Part shown: one piece after another, positions 8,078-16,520 of the stretch
How the letters are laid out: every line of letters starts with the position of its first letter
Numbering within the stretch: the first letter of the stretch is position 1
Assembly (NCBI RefSeq): GCF_013177735.1
Contig: NZ_WOEZ01000204.1
Span: 1 to 46,307 of the forward strand
From: Paraburkholderia elongata
GTDB lineage: Bacteria > Pseudomonadota > Gammaproteobacteria > Burkholderiales > Burkholderiaceae
Reading direction: 5' to 3'
Length of the DNA stretch: 46,307 nucleotides
Notes under the pieces: generated by a model
What the model was told of the DNA's origin: nothing
What the model saw: only the letters and a program-made list of their open reading frames with translations
Databases searched by the model: none
Made by a program: the position numbers and the translations under genes

Positions 8078-8378
8078 CTTTCGTCTCCTTCACATTTTCA
8101 ACAGCGTTTTCGTGCGTTCCGGCCGTGCATCGGCTTGTGCTTCTGAAAAGGCTAATGTTCCGGCGGCCAGGACAACGCCGCCTCCTCGACATAGAATCGC
8201 GATGCGTGATGCCCGCTACCCGGCCTCGCGTCTTGACCGATGGTCCTGCGAGGATCGAACGCTATGGCACACAGGATGCCGGTCGCCGGGCGTATTGAGA
8301 ACTTCTCAATGTTCAATAGAGGCATCGCCAAACGCGATGGGTGCTAGCCGACCGGATACTCAACCCGAAGGAGCAAGG
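8078..8378. other. divergent promoter region between MFS carrier and LysR genes
   Basis: This 301-bp gene-free region separates the leftward carrier operon from the rightward LysR gene. It holds a 17-bp perfect palindrome at 8294-8310, listed separately, and the ribosome sites of both genes. No other structure was recognised. Confidence 0.6.
8294..8310. promoter_or_regulatory. 17-bp perfect palindrome, probable LysR-type binding site
   Basis: ATTGAGAA at 8294-8301 and TTCTCAAT at 8303-8310 form an exact inverted repeat around one central C. It contains the T-N11-A pattern of LysR-type operators and lies about 69 bases before the LysR start codon, inside the divergent promoter region. It is therefore a strong candidate for the autoregulatory and activation site of that regulator. 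Confidence 0.72.
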
Positions 8379-9305
8379 ATGCGTGTTTCAGCAGATCGGC
8401 CGTTGCGACTCGACATGGAGTCCCTGCGCATTTTCGTGGCCGTCATCGAGGAGGGCAGCATTGCTGCGGCGGCCGCCCGCACGCACATCGTGGCGTCGGC
8501 CGTCAGTAAGCGCGTATCGGATCTCGAAGACGACGCCGGCACGCCGCTGTTATATCGGCACAGCCGGGGTGTTCAAGCGACGCCTGCGGGCGAGGCGCTC
8601 TATCATCATGCGAAGCGGCTGAGCGAGCACTTGCAGCAAATTTCGGACGAACTGTCTGAATATTCGGCAGGATTGAGGGGACATACCCGGATTTATGTGA
8701 ACTTTACCGCCATGGTCCAGTATCTGCCGGGTGTGCTGCGCTCCTTCCTGCGCACCAACCCGAAAGTGCGGATCGATATGGTCGAGAAATCGAGCGATGA
8801 AGTGGTGCAGGCGATCGCAAGCGGCGTCGCCGATCTCGGCATCTGCTCGGCCACCGAGGATTCCCTCGGCGATCTGCAGTGGCGTCCGTACAGTATCGAT
8901 AAGCTGGTCGTGATCGTGCCGTCGGACCATCGGCTCGCCGAGCGCGCAAGCGTGACCTTCGCGGAAGTTCTGGAGGACGACGTCGTCAGCATGCCGTATG
9001 GCACGTCCATTTCGAAATTGTGTCGCGCCGCCGCTGAGCGTGCCGGCAGGCGGCTTCGCGTGCGCATCGAGGTGACAAGCTTCGAGGGCGTGCGCAACAT
9101 GGTCAGCGCGGGTCTCGGCATTGGTGTGCTTCCCAAGGGAAGCGTGACACCTTATATGCATTCGGTGCCGTTTCGCGTTGTTGAGCTTGACGAACCGTGG
9201 TCGCTGCGGCCGCTGTTAATCATCGCGCGCCATTTTGACACGCTGCCGCTTCCTGCACGCATGCTGGTCGACCACCTCGATAAGCAGCGAGGCAACGTGT
9301 CATGA
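8379..9305 (+). CDS. LysR-family transcriptional regulator
   Basis: This is a 308-residue LysR-type regulator. The N-terminal winged helix-turn-helix is typical: LRIFVAVIEEGSIAAAAART, the recognition region VASAVSKRVSDLED, then LLYRHSRGVQATPAGEAL. The rest is the periplasmic-binding-protein-like effector domain, with the familiar ASGVADLGICS and GLGIGVLPKG segments. ATG at 8379 is chosen because GAAGGAGCAAGG lies just upstream; the frame extends further 5' without homology. It is divergent from the MFS/maleate-isomerase operon and followed at 132 bases by a D-2-hydroxyacid dehydrogenase. It probably senses the carboxylate taken up by the carrier and controls both flanking units through the palindrome at 8294. 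Confidence 0.93.
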   Translation: MRVSADRPLRLDMESLRIFVAVIEEGSIAAAAARTHIVASAVSKRVSDLEDDAGTPLLYRHSRGVQATPAGEALYHHAKRLSEHLQQISDELSEYSAGLRGHTRIYVNFTAMVQYLPGVLRSFLRTNPKVRIDMVEKSSDEVVQAIASGVADLGICSATEDSLGDLQWRPYSIDKLVVIVPSDHRLAERASVTFAEVLEDDVVSMPYGTSISKLCRAAAERAGRRLRVRIEVTSFEGVRNMVSAGLGIGVLPKGSVTPYMHSVPFRVVELDEPWSLRPLLIIARHFDTLPLPARMLVDHLDKQRGNVS

Positions 9306-9437
9306 GGGGTTTTGCAAGTCGATGGCGAGGCATCGCGGTTCGCGATGGGTGGCGTCGCTACTTATTGATTTACGTCGCGGGCAGGGTTTCTTAGCATTCA
9401 GTGGGCAGCAACATCATCAACTCATGGAGCGCGCAAC

Positions 9438-10403
9438 ATGAACCCCAAACTCCCGATCAAGGTGGCAGTCCTCGACGACTATCAGAACGTCGCGCTGAGC
9501 ATGGCCGACTGGTCGCCCCTTGAGAGCCGGGCAGAGGTTGCCGTGTTCAACGACCACGTCGCCGATATCGGGAGCCTGATTCGACGCCTGCAGCCATTCG
9601 ACGTCGTATGCGTGATGCGAGAACGCACACCGCTGTCCCGCGCGGTCATCGAAAGCCTGCCGAAACTGAAGCTGATTGCCTCGACCGGTGCAGGGAATGC
9701 GTCGATCGATCAGGATGCGGCTGCGGAACGCGGCATCGAAATTCGTCATACGGGCTATTCGTCCACTCCGACGATCGAGTTCACGTGGGCGCTGATTCTC
9801 GCGATGGCCCGCAATATTCCCCTCGAGAATCAGTCACTGCGTCAGGGCGGCTGGCAGCTTTCGCTTGGTGATGAGCTCGCTGGCAAGACGCTCGGATTGC
9901 TTGGTCTTGGCCATATTGGCTCGGCTGTCGGCATCATCGGGCGGGCATTCAGAATGAACGTCATTGCGTGGAGTCAGAACCTCACCGAGGAGCGCGCCGC
10001 GGAAAAGGGCGTGCAGCGAGTCAGCAAGGATGTGCTGTTCTCCACGGCAGATTTCTTGTCGATCCACGTGCGGTTTAGCGAGCGAACCCAAGGTCTGGTG
10101 GGCGCGACGGAACTCGCGCAAATGAAACCCACAAGCCGGCTGATCAATACGTCGAGAGGAGCGATCGTCGACTCTGTCGCGCTGCTTCGGGCACTCACGA
10201 CCGGTCAGATTGCCGGCGCTGCGCTGGACGTTTACGACGTCGAACCGTTGGACAATCCGCACCCTCTGCGCGAATTGCCCAACGTGCTTGCGACGCCTCA
10301 TATCGGCTATGTGTCGAAGGAGTTGTATCGCACCTTCTACGACGATACTGTGCGTAACATCGTTCGGTGGCTTGATGAAACCGGACGTTCCACACAAGGC
10401 TAG
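9438..10403 (+). CDS. D-2-hydroxyacid dehydrogenase
   Basis: This 321-residue NAD(P)-dependent enzyme belongs to the D-isomer-specific 2-hydroxyacid dehydrogenase family and interconverts a 2-oxoacid and a D-2-hydroxyacid. The coenzyme loop is LGLLGLGHIGSAVG. The catalytic set is visible: arginine in INTSRGAIVD, glutamate in LDVYDVEPL and histidine in ATPHIGYV. The substrate loop near the N-terminus reads ASTGAGNASID. A GGAGCG site lies shortly before ATG 9438. It follows the LysR gene in the same direction, so it may belong to the same catabolic locus as the carrier and the isomerase-type enzyme. It is convergent, with only 13 bases between stops, with the SRA-like gene at 10417. Confidence 0.93.
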   Translation: MNPKLPIKVAVLDDYQNVALSMADWSPLESRAEVAVFNDHVADIGSLIRRLQPFDVVCVMRERTPLSRAVIESLPKLKLIASTGAGNASIDQDAAAERGIEIRHTGYSSTPTIEFTWALILAMARNIPLENQSLRQGGWQLSLGDELAGKTLGLLGLGHIGSAVGIIGRAFRMNVIAWSQNLTEERAAEKGVQRVSKDVLFSTADFLSIHVRFSERTQGLVGATELAQMKPTSRLINTSRGAIVDSVALLRALTTGQIAGAALDVYDVEPLDNPHPLRELPNVLATPHIGYVSKELYRTFYDDTVRNIVRWLDETGRSTQG

Positions 10404-10416
10404 CGGAGGAGATGGA

Positions 10417-10788
10417 TCAACGGCGTTTCATCTTGATCACGCGCGAAATCTGACCAAGCGTAAATCCAGAGTTCTTCACGTACTTCGCGTAGTCGGCCGG
10501 AGCAGTAAACGATTCGTCGGTAACGTACTCGCCCATGTAACGGAATCGGTCAGTTGCTGTTCGTACAAAAACAGGAAGTGGGTCGGTCTGTCGCGCGAGC
10601 GTTCGGCCGGCCGCACGTGCGGCGGCGCTGCCGTCGCAGACGATCACATCCGGGGCATACGGATTGAGATCCTGACGCAACCTCGCGGCGACGACCCTTC
10701 CGCCCTTCACAGGCAAGAACGCCTGTTTGCATCCCCCCGTCACCCTATGAATGTCTTCCCGAGAATACTCTTTTCCAGTTTCAAACAT
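10417..10788 (-). CDS. small orphan protein, possible SRA-like (ScoMcrA-type) DNA-reader domain
   Basis: This is a 123-residue basic protein (it ends in IKMKRR) with no signal or membrane segment. The opening FETGKEYSREDIHRVTGG resembles the start of SRA-like domains of the ScoMcrA type (pattern FexGkxYxRxdIhxxfGG), which recognise modified DNA. A later RFRYMGEY segment also resembles the central strand of such domains. Unlike ScoMcrA there is no HNH nuclease: the domain stands alone. The pattern match is from memory and short, so the function is tentative; it could be a different small uncharacterised family. Its upstream region is AT-rich for this window. It has no restriction-modification neighbour and overlaps nothing, but sits 13 bases from the convergent dehydrogenase stop. 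Confidence 0.6.
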   Translation of the reverse strand: MFETGKEYSREDIHRVTGGCKQAFLPVKGGRVVAARLRQDLNPYAPDVIVCDGSAAARAAGRTLARQTDPLPVFVRTATDRFRYMGEYVTDESFTAPADYAKYVKNSGFTLGQISRVIKMKRR

Positions 10789-10903
10789 GATTTTTCTCCC
10801 AAGAATGACGCCTGGCTGTAAAGCAGTGGCGTCAAGCGGAGCGATGATATCGACCTGTATCTAAATCCCTTGTATAAAGCGCGAGCTTTTTGATAAAGGA
10901 GGC

Positions 10904-10978
10904 ATGCGAATTGGGCGAAAGTCTTCGCCGTGCGCTCAGATATGCTGCATTTACGGTAAACGCCCTTCGGTTTTATAA
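10904..10978 (+). CDS. possible 24-aa leader peptide or small protein
   Basis: This is a short frame, MRIGRKSSPCAQICCIYGK then RPSVL and stop, with an almost ideal ribosome site (AAAGGAGG four bases before ATG). It contains three cysteines. The strength of the translation signal is the only evidence. It may be a leader peptide, a small protein or chance. Confidence 0.25.
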   Translation: MRIGRKSSPCAQICCIYGKRPSVL

Positions 10979-10994
10979 ATTCGTTATACGGTTG

Positions 10995-11087
10995 ATGACA
11001 GAATCTCAAAGGATTAGCTTGGGCTTTGCTACGGCCGGGGTCGCTATCTCTGTCGCCGCAATCTTACCGTTCGCGTTCTTTTCGTAG
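10995..11087 (+). CDS. possible 30-aa single-pass membrane small protein
   Basis: This frame encodes a hydrophilic start (MTESQRISLG) followed by a hydrophobic stretch (FATAGVAISVAAILPFAFF) long enough to cross a membrane once, then stop. That composition is typical of bacterial small membrane proteins. No convincing ribosome site precedes the ATG, so this is a weak call. Confidence 0.25.
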   Translation: MTESQRISLGFATAGVAISVAAILPFAFFS

Positions 11088-11487
11088 ACGGTTGCCGCAA
11101 GCGCTTGCAGGAACACGCCGAGGTGTTTTGGGCGCAAAAACCGCACGATGTGTATGGATCGGCCATACGCCGAAGATGCGTTTCTGCGAGCGCTTGCGTC
11201 AGCGCTGCGCTACTTGCGGCGAAGGAATCTGGGGCGGCGTCTTTTTTTGTTCTACGCTATATGTGCGACCCGCAGCGCGTCCCGATGCCTGTCCCGCATC
11301 ATGCTATTGTGGAGAGGCTCTGAATCTGCTGCGCCCGCAGATAGTCATCCAGCGCGATATTGTGCAACCAGCTGGACGATGATCTCAAGTCAGACCAATC
11401 GCCTGACTAAACACCCAGGCAGCCCGCGGGAGGTCGTTCCGACCGCGGCACTGGTACCTTGGTGCACCCACCCTATGGAGACTGATG

Positions 11488-12144
<657 letters not shown>

Positions 12145-12177
12145 AGCGCTCGCAAAAGCGGGCCGCGGAGGGAAATC

Positions 12178-13251
12178 GTGTTGACCTTCAGGCAGCTATT
12201 CGATCAGCAATCGTCAACGTACACCTATCTTCTTGCCGATAGCACAACGCAAGAGGCTGTACTGATCGATCCGGTATTTGAACAGGTGCGCCGGGATGCT
12301 GCCTTGATCGAAGAGCTTGGATTGCAACTGCGTTACACGATCGACACTCACGTCCACGCCGATCACGTGACCGGTGCATGGATGCTGAATCGCCGCATAG
12401 GCAGCCGGATTGCGATATCGGCTGCGAGCGGTGCCGAAGGCGCGGACCGCTATCTGAGCCATGGGGACAGGGTCGAGTTCGGCGCGAGGTACCTGGTAGT
12501 ACGTGCGACACCGGGTCATACCGATGGATGCATCACCCTCGTACTCGACAACGAAACCATGGCGTTTACCGGCGATTGCCTGTTGATCAGGGGCACTGGC
12601 CGCACGGATTTCCAGCGCGGCGACGCGCACGCAATGTTTCGTGCGGTCCACAACCACATTTTTACGCTGCCCGCCGCGTGCCTGCTTTATCCGGCCCACG
12701 ACTATCGCGGGTTGACGGTCACCAGTGTGGGCGAGGAGCGGCGCTTCAATCCACGTCTTGGCGGTGAACTGTGTGAAGACGATTTCACCGGATACATGAC
12801 GAACCTGCACCTGCCGCATCCGAAGCAGATCGACGTAGCGGTGCCTGCGAACCTGAAATGCGGTCTGGCGACGAGCTACCCCGCGCAGATGGCGGAGCCC
12901 GATTGGGCGCCACTGACGTGCAGCTTTGCGGGCATCTGGGAAATCAATGCCCAGTGGCTCGAGGAAAATCTGCATGCCGTCGAGATCGTCGACGTGCGCG
13001 AGCCCGACGAGTTCGACGGACCGCTGGGGCGCATCCCCGCAGCCACGCTCATTTCATTGGGCGATCTGGCGAGGCGCGCCGCTGAGCTCACGAAGGACCG
13101 TCCGATCGTCACTGTCTGCCGGGCCGGCGGGCGCTCGGCACAAGCCACGACCATGCTGCGACAGGCCGGATTCGAGCGGGTTGCCAACCTTGCCGGCGGT
13201 ATGCTCCGCTGGCGTGCAGAAGGCCGCGTCGTCGAAAACGCCAGCATGTAG
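12178..13251 (+). CDS. persulfide dioxygenase-rhodanese fusion
   Basis: This is a 357-residue two-domain enzyme. The N-terminal metallo-beta-lactamase domain (about 1-240) is of the ETHE1 type, with the metal motif THVHADH (about 57-63), GHTDG and FTGDCLL, and the late PAHDY histidine. It oxidises glutathione persulfide to sulfite at a mononuclear iron. The C-terminal rhodanese domain (about 255-355) has its catalytic cysteine in VTVCRAGGRS and transfers sulfur between sulfite or thiosulfate and a thiol. The same fusion (PRF) has been characterised from Burkholderia phytofirmans, which fits the inferred host group. Start is GTG 12178 after a GGAGGG site. It is co-transcribed with the upstream peroxiredoxin. 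Role: sulfide and persulfide detoxification in the cytoplasm. Confidence 0.95.
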   Translation: MLTFRQLFDQQSSTYTYLLADSTTQEAVLIDPVFEQVRRDAALIEELGLQLRYTIDTHVHADHVTGAWMLNRRIGSRIAISAASGAEGADRYLSHGDRVEFGARYLVVRATPGHTDGCITLVLDNETMAFTGDCLLIRGTGRTDFQRGDAHAMFRAVHNHIFTLPAACLLYPAHDYRGLTVTSVGEERRFNPRLGGELCEDDFTGYMTNLHLPHPKQIDVAVPANLKCGLATSYPAQMAEPDWAPLTCSFAGIWEINAQWLEENLHAVEIVDVREPDEFDGPLGRIPAATLISLGDLARRAAELTKDRPIVTVCRAGGRSAQATTMLRQAGFERVANLAGGMLRWRAEGRVVENASM

Positions 13252-13260
13252 CCGCATAAA

Positions 13261-13371
13261 TTACTCCTTTAGGGTAAAGCCGTCGTGCGCGTGCAGCAAG
13301 TCCAGCAGCTTGCGCCGGGTGGGATCGGCGAGGGCAGTGCTCTTTTTACGTGCCTGTCGCGAGGCAGCCGC
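13261..13371 (-). pseudogene. remnant of an ArsR-family regulator (N-terminal fragment)
   Basis: On the minus strand, 36 codons between stops read like the N-terminal helices of an ArsR/SmtB winged-helix regulator, with the hallmark ALADPTRRKLLDLLHAHDG before the frame ends at TAA 13261-13263 after FTLKE. No start codon is in frame and the recognition helix, wing and dimerisation helix are missing. It lies 9 bases beyond the stop of the persulfide dioxygenase gene. Sulfide-responsive ArsR proteins (BigR/SqrR) control such genes elsewhere, but this fragment looks more like the ArsR group paired with SRPBCC proteins. It is too short to function. Confidence 0.6.
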
Positions 13372-13402
13372 CTACCGAACAGCTATGGATAGTTGAACGC
13401 TT

Positions 13403-14806
13403 CTATCCGGCCACCACGCGGTTGCGGCCATCGTGCTTGGCCTGGTAAAGCCGCTCATCGGCAACTCGTAAGAGAGTGTCGATCGTGTCGCCGTCGCGGC
13501 CGAACTCGGAGACGCCAACACTGACGGTAACGGCGACGGTCCGCCCGGTTCCGGTATAGAACTCCTCGGTAGCCACGGCGCCCCGGACGCGCTCCGCGAT
13601 CGAACGTGCCACGTCTAGCGCGGCTTTAGGCAGCAGCACCATAAACTCTTCGCCACCAACCCGCGCCACGCCGTCATAAGGTCGAATGGCGTCAATGCAT
13701 TTCTGCACGAATCGCTGCAACACCTCGTCACCCACCTGATGGCCGTAGTTGTCGTTGATCAATTTGAAGTTGTCGAGATCCAGTGCCAGCAGCGAGAACG
13801 GCGCACCTTCTCGCCTCGCCCGTGCGATTTCCGCCGTCACTTGCTGGATGAACTCGCGCCGGTTCGAGGCACCCGTCAGCGGATCGGTCGCGGCGAGATG
13901 CTCAAGCTGGTGATTGGTGCGTTGGAGTTCCTGCAGCGCGCTTTCCGTGCGCGCCATCGCCTCGGCGAGGCGAGCCATCAGTTCTTCCTGGCTGTAGATC
14001 GTCGAAAAAGATCGTGTTGTGCGAAACGCTTGAACGACGCCATAACTCAGCAGGAAAAAGCCGGCGGCGAAGATCGCGTGCGCCAGCCACCACATATGAT
14101 TCCAAGGCTTACCGAGAATGAACGCGAGCGACGCAAGCGCGAAGGAGGTGATCGAGATGCCGTAGATGACCATCAGCGGCGAGCGAATGCGACGCAGCAT
14201 CAGCGCCATGACGTTCAGCGTCGAGAAGACGAGCGCGCCGCCCTCCATCGAAAGTCGCACTGCGAGGTTGCCCGCGATGGGCGAGTTCGCAATGATTCCG
14301 ACGACCACGTCGATCAGGACGAACACGGCGACCCACATCAGCCACGGGCGCGGCTTCGGGCGCCGCTCGACCGCGTCCGGCGCGCGGTGGTAGGAGAGAA
14401 GCCCGACGAATAGCAGCACCGACATCACCAGACGCGATGCCGGTCCATAGAGCAGGAATAGCCAGATATTGTGGTGAGCCATGCCGGTGAACGCGCCGTG
14501 CAGCGCATAGACCAGCACGAAGCCCAGAAAGCCTAAAGTCAGCCACCGCAATAGCGGCTCACCCGACGACAGATAACAACGCCAGCTCACATAAGTGACA
14601 AACAGCCCCTCGAGCGTCGCCGCGGCGATCGCGATTTCGTGGAACCCGTGGTTTTCGAACTTCAGGCTCGGGTCTTGAAAGAAAGCCAGATAAGCAATCA
14701 GGTAGGCGGGAATGAGCGCAAAACCAATGATCAACAAACGCGAGTAGATCTTGGTCACGATCCCGATGATGCGGGGCGGCTCTTCGATTGAGATGGTCGT
14801 GTTCAT
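13403..14806 (-). CDS. membrane-bound GGDEF diguanylate cyclase
   Basis: This 467-residue protein makes cyclic di-GMP from two GTP. The N-terminal ~260 residues hold about seven to eight hydrophobic segments forming a membrane sensor of MASE-like character (family not identified). A short helical linker (EELMARLAEAMARTESALQELQ) follows, then the GGDEF domain with DPLTGASNRREF at its start and the active GGEEF motif at about 384-388. An intact inhibitory RxxD site (RPYD) lies exactly five residues before GGEEF, so product feedback inhibition is expected. ATG at 14804-14806 is chosen over the longer frame because GGAG lies 8 bases upstream and membrane homology begins there. No EAL domain. It is monocistronic. 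Confidence 0.93.
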   Translation of the reverse strand: MNTTISIEEPPRIIGIVTKIYSRLLIIGFALIPAYLIAYLAFFQDPSLKFENHGFHEIAIAAATLEGLFVTYVSWRCYLSSGEPLLRWLTLGFLGFVLVYALHGAFTGMAHHNIWLFLLYGPASRLVMSVLLFVGLLSYHRAPDAVERRPKPRPWLMWVAVFVLIDVVVGIIANSPIAGNLAVRLSMEGGALVFSTLNVMALMLRRIRSPLMVIYGISITSFALASLAFILGKPWNHMWWLAHAIFAAGFFLLSYGVVQAFRTTRSFSTIYSQEELMARLAEAMARTESALQELQRTNHQLEHLAATDPLTGASNRREFIQQVTAEIARARREGAPFSLLALDLDNFKLINDNYGHQVGDEVLQRFVQKCIDAIRPYDGVARVGGEEFMVLLPKAALDVARSIAERVRGAVATEEFYTGTGRTVAVTVSVGVSEFGRDGDTIDTLLRVADERLYQAKHDGRNRVVAG

Positions 14807-15279
14807 GTGCCCGTCTCCGACAAGATTACTGCGGTTTTTCGCATCGCCAAGCGATTGACGCGTGAATTGGCCGACTCGGACACGACACCATGCCGTCGTG
14901 CAGAGCCAAGCATACCGCGCAGCAGGCACTTGGGCGACAGTGTGCGACAAATAACGGACTGTGTCGCGCGAGCGACACATGGGTCGTGCAATCGACTCCT
15001 GATATTCCGTGCAGTTGCCTTCTGAAATGATAGATGCCGTAGTCGACGGTCGCCAGCCGCGTTGGCTTGCGCAACCTGCTGTCGATGTATCGCTTCTTCA
15101 GTACCTTTTATGCGCTGTGCATAGTTGTTTCCGCTGTAGCGATGCGGTAGGGCGTGACGACTCAGTGGGTAAGATGGGTGTATCGGCGGGAAGCGTGCGC
15201 GTGCGATCAAGTTACGAACGGTGCGGATGAAGTCCCGAGCGGCAGCGCAGCACCGTCGCGCGGAACTTCAACACGTTAG
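14807..15279. other. 473-bp intergenic region upstream of the diguanylate cyclase
   Basis: It contains the ribosome site and presumably the promoter of the cyclase. No gene, repeat or RNA-like structure could be supported. Confidence 0.4.
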
Positions 15280-15681
15280 TCAATCCTGCGACCGCCTGCC
15301 GGAGAGCGCAGATACGGCTCTCCCGGTAGCCCGGGCGCTACGGGTCGCCAGCTGCCAGAAACGGCCCACAGCCGCAAGAATGCCGAGAAGGGGTGGCCCT
15401 GTCGTTGCCGGTGAGTCATCGTCTGAAACCATCGAAATGATCGCCCGGCCGAAGTGGCCTTCCTGCGTCGGAAGACTCCAGTACTCGTATGGGTACAGCA
15501 TCCGGGCGTGGTGAAAATGCGCATCGCACCCACCATCGTGCCATTCGACGGCGGTTTCCCAACGCATTGCCGACACAGGGCCCCGGGTTGGGTAGAGCGC
15601 AGTACTTGCCAAGCTGTCTTTGCTGCAATCGTCGGTTGCAGGTAAACCTGATTGGGCCAACTTTGGGCTTCTTTCGTCCAT
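15280..15681 (-). CDS. hypothetical protein, ~133 aa
   Basis: I do not recognise this protein. It is soluble, with an aromatic- and histidine-rich middle (RWETAVEWHDGGCDAHFHHA followed by RMLYPYEYWSLP) that looks like real coding sequence, and a less structured C-terminus. ATG at 15679-15681 follows GGAG at a good spacing; an ATG two codons earlier overlaps that site. The cluster of His, Cys, Asp and Trp residues could bind a metal, but this is a guess. It begins just downstream, on the same strand, of a strong hairpin at 15729-15759. Confidence 0.5.
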   Translation of the reverse strand: MDERSPKLAQSGLPATDDCSKDSLASTALYPTRGPVSAMRWETAVEWHDGGCDAHFHHARMLYPYEYWSLPTQEGHFGRAIISMVSDDDSPATTGPPLLGILAAVGRFWQLATRSARATGRAVSALSGRRSQD

Positions 15682-15721
15682 GGTCATCTCCGCTGGTGAT
15701 GCCGGTCACGGAGATGCCACA

Positions 15722-15759
15722 AACAAAAAAGGCCTCATCCGTGTTTCCGGCGAGGCCTT
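15722..15759 (-). terminator. intrinsic terminator (minus strand)
   Basis: Read on the minus strand, AAGGCCTC (15759-15752) pairs perfectly with GAGGCCTT (15736-15729) around a 15-base loop, and the stem runs into a T-run opposite the A-run at 15725-15730. This is a textbook Rho-independent terminator for transcription coming from the ECF41-type sigma remnant on its right. It could also act as an attenuator in front of the gene starting at 15681. Confidence 0.75.
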
Positions 15760-15961
15760 CGAGCTGCGTTCCTACTTATCTAACGCGCATTGGCCTCCGA
15801 TGGCATGTCCGAACGGACTGCCATGTGGCGTTGAATCGCGAAAGAGAAGATGTTTAGCGTCAGCATGGCATCAAGTTTCTTTGCAATTGGAACGCATGTC
15901 AACCCATGTGTGTTGCGTCAAGACGGCAGTTCGTTTTCGGCTGCGCGGCGTGGACACTGGC

Positions 15962-16252
15962 CTAGTGCAAATGCCGCAGCTTGTCCGGATTGCGCACGAC
16001 ATAAATGGCTGTGACCTTGCCGTCCTCGATCTCGAGGGCCGTGGTTTGTAGTTCGCCGTCGGCTTCGAGCGTGACGAAGCCGGGCGGCCCGTTGATGAAG
16101 CCCGCGCGCACGAGCGTCGAGCCGTTCTGCCGGAACAGTTCGGACAGGTACGTGTGCACCTTCATCACCTTGTCGAAGCCGAGCACCGGCCGGCCAGCCG
16201 CCGACCGTTTGCCGCCTCCGTCCGCATGCAGGCTCACGTCGGCGTCCGTCAT
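15962..16252 (-). pseudogene. C-terminal fragment of an ECF41-type (SigJ-like) RNA polymerase sigma factor
   Basis: The 96 codons from ATG 16252 match only the C-terminal SnoaL-like extension of ECF41 sigma factors: SLHADGGGKRSAAGRPVLGF with the diagnostic DGGGK motif, and the closing VRNPDKLRHLH. In the intact family this domain follows sigma regions 2 and 4 and modulates sigma activity. Here both DNA- and core-binding regions are absent, so it cannot act as a sigma factor. The ATG overlaps the TGA of another reading frame (16252-16254), as if translationally coupled. The deletion may have fused the tail to the end of the upstream neighbour. It is followed by a strong terminator at 15729-15759. 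Confidence 0.7.
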
Positions 16253-16377
16253 CAGGCAAGCGCTTCGGCGGCGGCCTTCGCCGCCGCGGGATCGACCCAC
16301 AGGCCGAAGCCGACCGCGAGGCGGTTTAGGCCCACCGGCCGCCACCGGTCATTCGCTCGCCGCGCGTGTGCGTCGCA
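16252..16377 (-). pseudogene. possible 3' remnant of the gene once upstream of the ECF41 sigma gene
   Basis: In the frame that ends at TGA 16254-16252, about 41 codons follow an upstream stop. The last 26 (starting GLNRLAVGFGLWVDPAAA, ending KAAAEALA) look protein-like and resemble the tail of a carboxymuconolactone-decarboxylase-type protein, the class of gene usually paired with ECF41 sigma factors. The similarity is weak and from memory. No start codon or upstream domain remains. Confidence 0.35.
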
Positions 16378-16520
16378 TCATCGGCAAAGCGGTCATTGTG
16401 ATTGGGTCGGTTCCTGTTTGTTTGAATGTCGGCTTTAGGCTCATCCGCGACCCGCTACGGACCGCGGATATCCAACGGAGCCGCTTATCCCAAACATTCC
16501 GGGGCAGACCAGCAGAAGGG

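Larger units (their letters stand above)
10789..11487. other. 699-bp intergenic region, comparatively AT-rich on its left side
   Basis: No conventional gene is recognisable. The left part (10800-11090) is poorer in GC than its surroundings. It holds two short frames: a 24-codon one at 10904 behind a very strong AAAGGAGG site, and a 30-codon hydrophobic one at 10995. The right part (11090-11480) has long open frames without protein-like character and a T7 run near 11245. The promoter of the peroxiredoxin operon should lie near the right end. Confidence 0.5.

Noticed and set aside
11200..11250. Possible terminator ending in a T7 run
   Set aside because: No stable stem directly precedes the T-run and no gene ends nearby.
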